Source: Drosophila persimilis
Lineage: Eukaryota; Arthropoda; Insecta; Diptera; Drosophilidae
DNA length: 64,000 bases
Assembly: GCF_003286085.1 (NCBI RefSeq)
Contig: NW_020825340.1
Location: forward strand, 744,001 to 808,000
Reading direction: 5' to 3'
In this document: one piece after another, positions 59,501 through 64,000 of the stretch
Layout of the letters: each line of letters begins with the position of its first letter
How positions within the stretch are numbered: the stretch's first letter is position 1
Program-made: the position numbers and the translations under genes
The notes under the pieces: generated by a model
What the model saw: only the letters and a program-made list of their open reading frames with translations
Databases searched by the model: none
What the model was told of the DNA's origin: nothing

Positions 59501-62056
59501 TCCGTTCACATTCACATATAAGCAAGATTTTCAATTGGAAATGCAAATCAATGGTGCAACGGAAGTTCTGTGTCTACACTTCCTTTGTTTGGTTTGCATT
59601 TGGAATTTATTGAATGTGTTGAATTATGAGAGAGGCGAGCCACTCCCCTCTTCCCGCTCCCGCTCCCCTTACTCTTTATCCATTGAATCCAGATTCATTA
59701 TCCCACGTATAGAGAGAGAGAGAGAGAGAGAGAGAGCCACTACCTGGAAGACCATTGTCCCGGACTGCCATTCAATTGAATGCTCATTATTTTGCCATTT
59801 TTTGGAGTGTTGCACGAGTGTTGCGAGTGTGTGCGTGCTGAAGTGTCGCACACGCAATGGATTTAAGCATTTCGATTCGTGCCAAAAAGGGGTGTGCCAG
59901 CAGCGGAATGAGATCTGTTCTCCCTCTTCCACTAGACTAGAACAAAGGATGCAGCAGGAGCAGCAACAGCCAGAGCGATGAGCGGATTCCAGGGACCTGG
60001 GCAAGCGGCAGGATCTGCCGAGTCCGGATCCCTGCCCCTTACCATGGGATCCGTCCAGAGACCATTGTAGACAACTTGCGTTACACGTCTCCGCAAGGTG
60101 TTGTCATAGAAGCCTTTGAACTCGAATTCCCATGGCTTACCCGACATATCCACATACATGTACACTTCCCTGGCAGTCGCTGAGTTCTAGAAGTGGCGAA
60201 AGTTATTAAAGATCAGTAGAAGGAAACCCCTTATCTTGCCACAAGGAACAGCGTCGGCAGCAGCAGGAACAGCAGTTGCAGCAGTGGAACTGCTACAAGT
60301 TTAAAGTCAAAAGCGAGCATTATTCAAATATTTTCATGTGACAGTGAGGGAAAGCTAGCTAGGATCCGCATCCCTTCGAGCCCTCGGAACCCCTGCTACT
60401 CTGCTACTCTGGTACTCTGGTACTCATGTGCTGCCTGCCTGCCTTATGAATATTTTATGGGCGAAATGAAAGGCAAATACGAGAAGTGAAAACAACAGGC
60501 TGGCAAATTATACAACAATGAACAAGTAGAGCAAGCGCATTACAAGGATATCACAGCAGCAGGAGGCACTGACCCAAAAGCATTAGCAGGAGTCGGAGTC
60601 GGAGTCGGATGAGAGTCGGGCGATAGTCGAGAGAGATTTGAGAAAGGGAAAGGTCCCTGAGAATGGGAATGGGAATGAGATTGGTACGAGTATGACAATG
60701 GCAAGAGCAGAACAAAGCGCACTAGGAGACTGTGAAACAAAAACAGGGATAATGGTGTGTTATCTGAATGGTTCTCGTTACATAAGAGCACTCTTCGACG
60801 GAAAAAATGTGAGCATGGGAATGGGGCTGGGGCTCAGGATTTGTTATATTCGGGGATACAAGATTTATGTGACATTTGGTACAAATTCTCTCGGCCAAAA
60901 CTAACCAACAATTTCACCTTGTTTGTTCTCGTTCCGACAGCTACGCAATGCCATCAAGTGTCCGGCCTATTCGGACATCTATGGGCAGTACAATGACTCG
61001 TCCTTCGAGAAATGCCAACAATGGAGCAACAAACTGCAGTTCCCAACGGCAGTGGCAGCGGCAGCAGCAGTGACAGTGCCAGCCGAGGAGCCCAGCCAGA
61101 GTCGCACCCATAAGGTCTACGATAGCATGAAGAACTTTCTGCAGCGCAAACTGTTTGCCCAACCCTCGCACAAGGAGCGAACACTGAATGAGGACCCTAC
61201 CAGTGATTATGATGAGGTTAGTAGACCCCCGAAGAAAGTTCCATTTAAAATGGAGGACTAACCAGATGGTTTCTCTCTTCAGCAGGACCTTCTCGACTCC
61301 TCGTACCAGGCCGACGCGGAAGAAGAGGAGGAGGAAAGGGATGCCGATTGCAGCTGCAGCTCCAACTCCAACTCCAACACCAGTTCCATATCCAGCAGTA
61401 GCCATGCGGACACGCCCAAACGCTCGCCCCAGAAGTCGCTACTGTCGCTCAACTGCTGGCAGAGCAGTCAGCCAAGCGACTCCAACAAGGAGGAGGATGA
61501 CTCCGATGCCGGAATCTCCGACTGCTGCCAACTGCTGGTGGAGAACACAGCGAGCAAAAAACAGCGACGCAGCTCGCCCAAAAAGCGGACATCCCTGCCC
61601 CGCTACAACAGCAGCAACAGCACCGAGGACGATGATGATGATGAGGAGCCGGAACTGTTGGCCTGCGCCTGGTACCAGCCCCGCATCAGTGCGAAGGCCG
61701 CCCAAGAGCATCTGCAGCAGTCGACGGCGGGCAGCTTCCTGCTCCGCCGAAGCACTCCCCGCCACTTCGAGCTCTGTCTGCGCCTCGAACGGAAGGTGAA
61801 GACGTACCCGGTGCAGTCCACCCGCACCCAGATGTATCGCCTGAAGGGGGCCAAGAAACAGTTCAGCACTCTCAAGGCCTTGATCACCCACCACTCGGTG
61901 ATGGCCGAGCAGCTTCCCCTCACACTGGACATGCCCAGGGAGCGACATGTGGTCAAGCCGTCGGCGGTCCGCTATGCGGACGATTTCGAACCGCTGGAGT
62001 CTCTGCAGCTCCTGGGCATCCTCAAGAGTCTGCAGGCCAAGAGCATTGAAATATAG
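52610..62056 (+). CDS. SH2-domain adaptor with a tensin-type SH2, EGFRAP-like candidate (three exons)
   Basis: Exons 52610-52699, 60941-61216 and 61283-62056 join in phase 0 (donors GTGAGT and GTTAGT; acceptors CCGACAG and CTCTTCAG) to give 379 residues. Residues 1-122 are hydrophilic. Residues 123-250 are Ser/acid-rich with a basic cluster (KKQRRSSPKKR) and an Asp/Glu run. The SH2 domain spans about 252-343: it begins WYQPRIS, the phosphotyrosine-binding Arg277 lies in FLLRRS, and it ends with a LKG...F..L.ALI..HS...LP pattern that resembles tensin SH2 domains. Unlike tensins there is no PTB domain: only about 35 residues follow. There is no SOCS box. The role is probably phosphotyrosine binding near a receptor kinase. 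The D. melanogaster SH2 protein EGFRAP (CG33993), a negative regulator of EGFR signalling, is a candidate orthologue, but I am recalling it and cannot verify it. Intron 1 (8.2 kb) hosts an opposite-strand gene. Confidence 0.85.
52700..54980. other. Left part of SH2-gene intron 1, no gene seen
   Basis: AT-rich spacer with a GTTGGGGA repeat (53143-53165), a GATGAT run (53753-53764) and a CCCAT repeat (54276-54313). A minus-strand frame at 53800-54040 has near-normal composition but no splice support. Confidence 0.45.
54276..54313 (+). repeat. (CCCAT)n pentanucleotide repeat
   Basis: About seven CCCAT units inside intron 1 of the SH2-domain gene. Confidence 0.9.
55356..60320 (-). CDS. Nested gene for a small secreted protein, unrecognised (three exons)
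   Basis: Lies inside SH2-gene intron 1 on the opposite strand. Exon 1 (60320-60240) has 27 codons: ATG then a strongly hydrophobic signal peptide (LLQLLFLLLPTLFLV). Exon 2 (60186-60043) has 48 codons, rich in aromatic and charged residues (VYMYVDMSGKPWEFEF, then RRRVTQVVYNGLW), and ends ATG with a GTAAGG donor. Exon 3 starts at 55607 after AATTTTAG with LHLIENYEAYHPPDQ and continues Ser/Arg- then acid-rich to about 55360. All junctions are phase 0. Intron 1 is 53 bases and appears to be GC-AG (GCAAGA donor, TTCTAG acceptor); a weak GT donor three bases earlier keeps the same frame. The frame meets TGA at 55358-55356, but that TGA overlaps a good GTGAGT donor, so a further exon (possibly 55115-54983) may exist. 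About 158 residues in the short form. No family recognised. Confidence 0.55.
56527..56583. repeat. (CT)n microsatellite
   Basis: About 28 CT units, the longest dinucleotide tract in the window, with one CCC interruption near 56540. Confidence 0.9.
58868..58896 (+). repeat. (CAGA)n tetranucleotide repeat
   Basis: About seven CAGA units inside SH2-gene intron 1. Confidence 0.85.
59710..59735. repeat. (GA)n microsatellite
   Basis: About thirteen GA units inside SH2-gene intron 1. Confidence 0.85.
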
Positions 62057-62340
62057 ACTAAGAGGGTGGAAATGGGGTAATTTACGGGGGTTATTAATAT
62101 CGAACTGCAAAGGGAACGATAGGTGAAAGAAATATTATATAGGAATTGTTTTTTTTTTTTTTTCTATGCGTATTAGTCCACTAAGGAGGCTTTGTGATAT
62201 AGTTTATGGATCTAAATCGGGATCTGGGGGGCAAGTAATCCCGGCTTTAGTTGTACATTAAGGGTCCACCATTTACCAATTAATTGAAATATTTCTATTC
62301 GTATTGATAAGTTTTCTATTGTGAAAGTAAATTATACGTT

Positions 62341-62346
62341 AATAAA
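62341..62346 (+). terminator. Polyadenylation signal of the SH2-domain gene
   Basis: AATAAA 285 bases after the stop codon. The intervening 3' UTR contains a T15 tract near 62150. No other canonical hexamer lies closer. Confidence 0.65.
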
Positions 62347-62690
62347 GATCGAACAATGCAATCCGCAAATGCTACCCTCCAGAGGGTTCAATCTGTGTCC
62401 ACGCCCCAGCAATCCACACGATTTCCTGTCACCCCCTCATACCCCTCCCTCACCAACCGCTGAGTGAGTGAGATGAGTTCTGGGGGAGGGTTGGCCAGGG
62501 AACGCTTCACTTACATGTGATTAGCGATTCAAGTGGCTCTCATTAATTTTTTAAGTGCGGCTCGTGGAGCTCTCGACGCAATGCGCTTGGCAACATGTTG
62601 GCGGCAACATTTCGGTGGCATAAATAATTAGCAGCAACGACAAACGTTTTAGTGGTTGCAGGGAGTGTCCGGGCGTTCAGCCACCGACCT
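62347..62690. other. Short intergenic spacer, no gene seen
   Basis: About 340 bases with no open frame of note, between the SH2-gene poly-A signal and the repeat region. Confidence 0.5.
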
Positions 62691-62699
62691 ATAGACTTG

Positions 62700-63127
62700 T
62701 AGACCTCATCAAAAGTACAGATTGCTCGACAAATAAATAGCAGGGAGAATGAAAATATTTGATATAATATCCTTGATCACTGACAAGGACTCGAGGGTGC
62801 GTGACACGCCCTAACCGGAAATGAAATGGCTGAGGAAAGTAAGTGTTCAAGCGGGTTATATATCCTTTATCCTTAATAAGAACTCTATCAAAGCAGGACA
62901 TTCTTCCGATCACTGGAATCGCACGCCAAGATCGGATCACAGACCGAGGTACCGGGCGAACAGAAATCCCTAGAAGGAAACTCATCCAAATTAAATTTTC
63001 GTTGCATACTCTTGGGTTGACCAAAAGTGAAGTTGCCTTCTGCTAATTTCTGTTCGCCTGGTATTGAAATTTGAAATTTCTTGTTTACGGCCATTTAGCT
63101 TTGGATTTAATTTGCATTTTTACTTTG
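62700..63127. repeat. Hairpin-bearing repeat-like segment beside the tandem array
   Basis: AT-rich segment with no gene. It contains an 18-base inverted repeat with one mismatch (TACCGGGCGAACAGAAAT at 62950-62967 facing its complement at 63046-63063), separated by 78 bases. It adjoins the tandem array without a gap, so both may belong to one element. No target-site duplication or known ends could be established. Confidence 0.4.
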
Positions 63128-64000
63128 GCTATATCTCGGCTATTTATAGGCCGATCAAAGCGTGGCATGGCTCTTCGTGATCGGGAGAGTCCTGCCAACC
63201 GACTGCCATCGGAAAAAAGGACATCCATTTCATCACGATTTTTGCAAAAAATCATGATGGTTACATCATTAAATTTGCAAAAAATCGGCCTCATATTAGA
63301 AGTCGAGATTTTGGTGCCGAACGACAGTCTGGATCCCCACGATCCTGGGAAAGTGGGTCCTGCTCCGATCTGGCGCCATATATCTGAGATCCCCACGATC
63401 CTGGGAAAGTGGGTCCTGCTCCGATCTGGCGCCATATATCTGAGATATAGCCTTCCGCCGAATGGTTGGATGTGCAAATCATTCGAATATTTGTTTTTTC
63501 TGCACGCTATATCTCAGCCATACGGCAGCCGATCGGAGCGTGGCATGGCTCTGCGTGATCACGAGAGTCCTGCCGACCGATTGGCACCAGAAAAAAGGAC
63601 ATCCTTTTCATCACGATTTTCGCAAAAAATCATGATGGTTACATCATTAAATTTGCAAAAAATCGGCCTCATTTTCGTAGTCGAGATTTTGGTGCCGAAC
63701 GACAGTCTGGATCCCCACGATCCTGGGAAAGTGGGTCCTGCTCCGATCTGGCGCCATATATCTGAGATATAGCCTTCCGCCGAATGGTTGGATGTGCAAA
63801 TCATTCGAATATTTGTTTTTTCTGCACGCTATATCTCAGCCATACGGCAGCCGATCGGAGCGTGGCATGGCTCTGCGTGATCACGAGAGTCCTGCCAACC
63901 GACTGCCATCGGAAAAAAGGACATCCTTTTCATCACGATTTTCGCAAAAAATCATGATGGTTACATCATTAAATTTGCAAAAAATCGGCCTCATATTAGA
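63128..64000 (+). repeat. Satellite-like tandem array, 322-bp unit, runs off the window
   Basis: Unit 1 is 63128-63505 (378 bp), unit 2 is 63506-63827 (322 bp), and unit 3 starts at 63828 and is cut by the window edge. Unit 1 is longer by an exact 56-bp internal duplication starting CCCCACGATCCTGGG (copies about 63335-63390 and 63391-63446). Each unit boundary is marked by a 12-base inverted pair, CTGAGATATAGC and GCTATATCTCAG, 54 bases apart (63440-63451 with 63506-63517; 63762-63773 with 63828-63839). Units 2 and 3 are closer to each other than to unit 1 at the left edge, as expected at the end of an array. The long ORFs across it follow from the repeat and are not genes. Confidence 0.93.

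Larger units (their letters stand above)
55616..60036. other. Intron 2 of the nested gene, also within SH2-gene intron 1
   Basis: About 4.4 kb without further convincing exons. A minus-strand frame at 59740-59940 has an acceptor-like CTAG and a donor-like CAG/GTAGTG, but its phase does not fit exon 2. Repeats: CT tract (56527-56583), GTGTCCC repeats (about 56731-56758), CAGA tract (58868-58896), GA tract (59710-59735). Confidence 0.4.

Noticed and set aside
59740-59940. Possible extra exon of the nested gene (minus, ending CAG/GTAGTG)
   Set aside because: Its acceptors give phase 1 or 2, which does not match the phase 0 end of exon 2, and the donor is weak.
61538-62056. SOCS-family assignment for the SH2 protein
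   Set aside because: No SOCS box follows the SH2 domain, and the second half of the domain fits the tensin pattern better.
63071-63772. 233-codon plus frame through the right-end array
   Set aside because: It repeats with the 322-bp satellite unit and needs an unsupported start; it is a by-product of the tandem repeat.
1-64000. CRISPR arrays, bacterial operons, integrated virus or full-length transposon
   Set aside because: No spaced direct repeats of CRISPR type, no ribosome-binding sites, and no reverse transcriptase, integrase, transposase or capsid-like frames were seen.

Overview
The window reads as a large, gene-poor stretch of a Drosophila chromosome. The evidence is short GT-AG introns, a Drosophila-type TATA/TCAGT core promoter, opa-like CAG runs, midgut-style serine proteases and abundant dinucleotide to pentanucleotide repeats. 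The base composition and the many TACTCGTA/TACGAGTA octamers suggest the obscura group, but that is inference. Most of the 64 kb is non-coding.

Layout. (1) 1-5.7 kb, minus strand: the 5' part of a gene that leaves the window on the left. Three exons join in phase (5670-5120, 4956-4854, 84-1). (2) 5.8-13.5 kb: no supported gene, only simple repeats and a 12-bp minisatellite; one unusual open stretch lies at 12.1-12.5 kb. (3) Three related Jonah-like S1A serine proteases: intact on the minus strand at 13.5-14.3 kb, intact on the plus strand at 32.6-33.3 kb, and broken (frameshift plus an active-site-pocket change) at 37.0-37.8 kb. All three keep the same compact promoter (GATAAG, TATA box, Inr, 15-17 base leader). 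(4) 38-40.5 kb: several short, weakly supported ORFs, one below a CACGTG/GATA/TATA cluster. (5) 40.5-52.2 kb: nothing supported except repeats. (6) 52.6-62.1 kb, plus strand: a three-exon gene for a 379-residue protein with a tensin-type SH2 domain, read across an 8.2-kb first intron. Inside that intron, on the opposite strand, lies an apparent nested gene for a small secreted protein (exons at 60320-60240, 60186-60043 and 55607-~55360). (7) 62.7-64.0 kb: a hairpin-bearing repeat followed by a tandem satellite-like array (322-bp unit, one unit enlarged by a 56-bp duplication) that runs off the right end.

The proteases are probably digestive paralogues under shared gut GATA control. The SH2 protein would be an adaptor in receptor tyrosine-kinase signalling. 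Nothing links the two sets functionally. The least described items are the nested gene, the repeat array with its hairpin, the dispersed octamer, and a degenerate ~200-bp interspersed repeat with AGGGTATCT ends.
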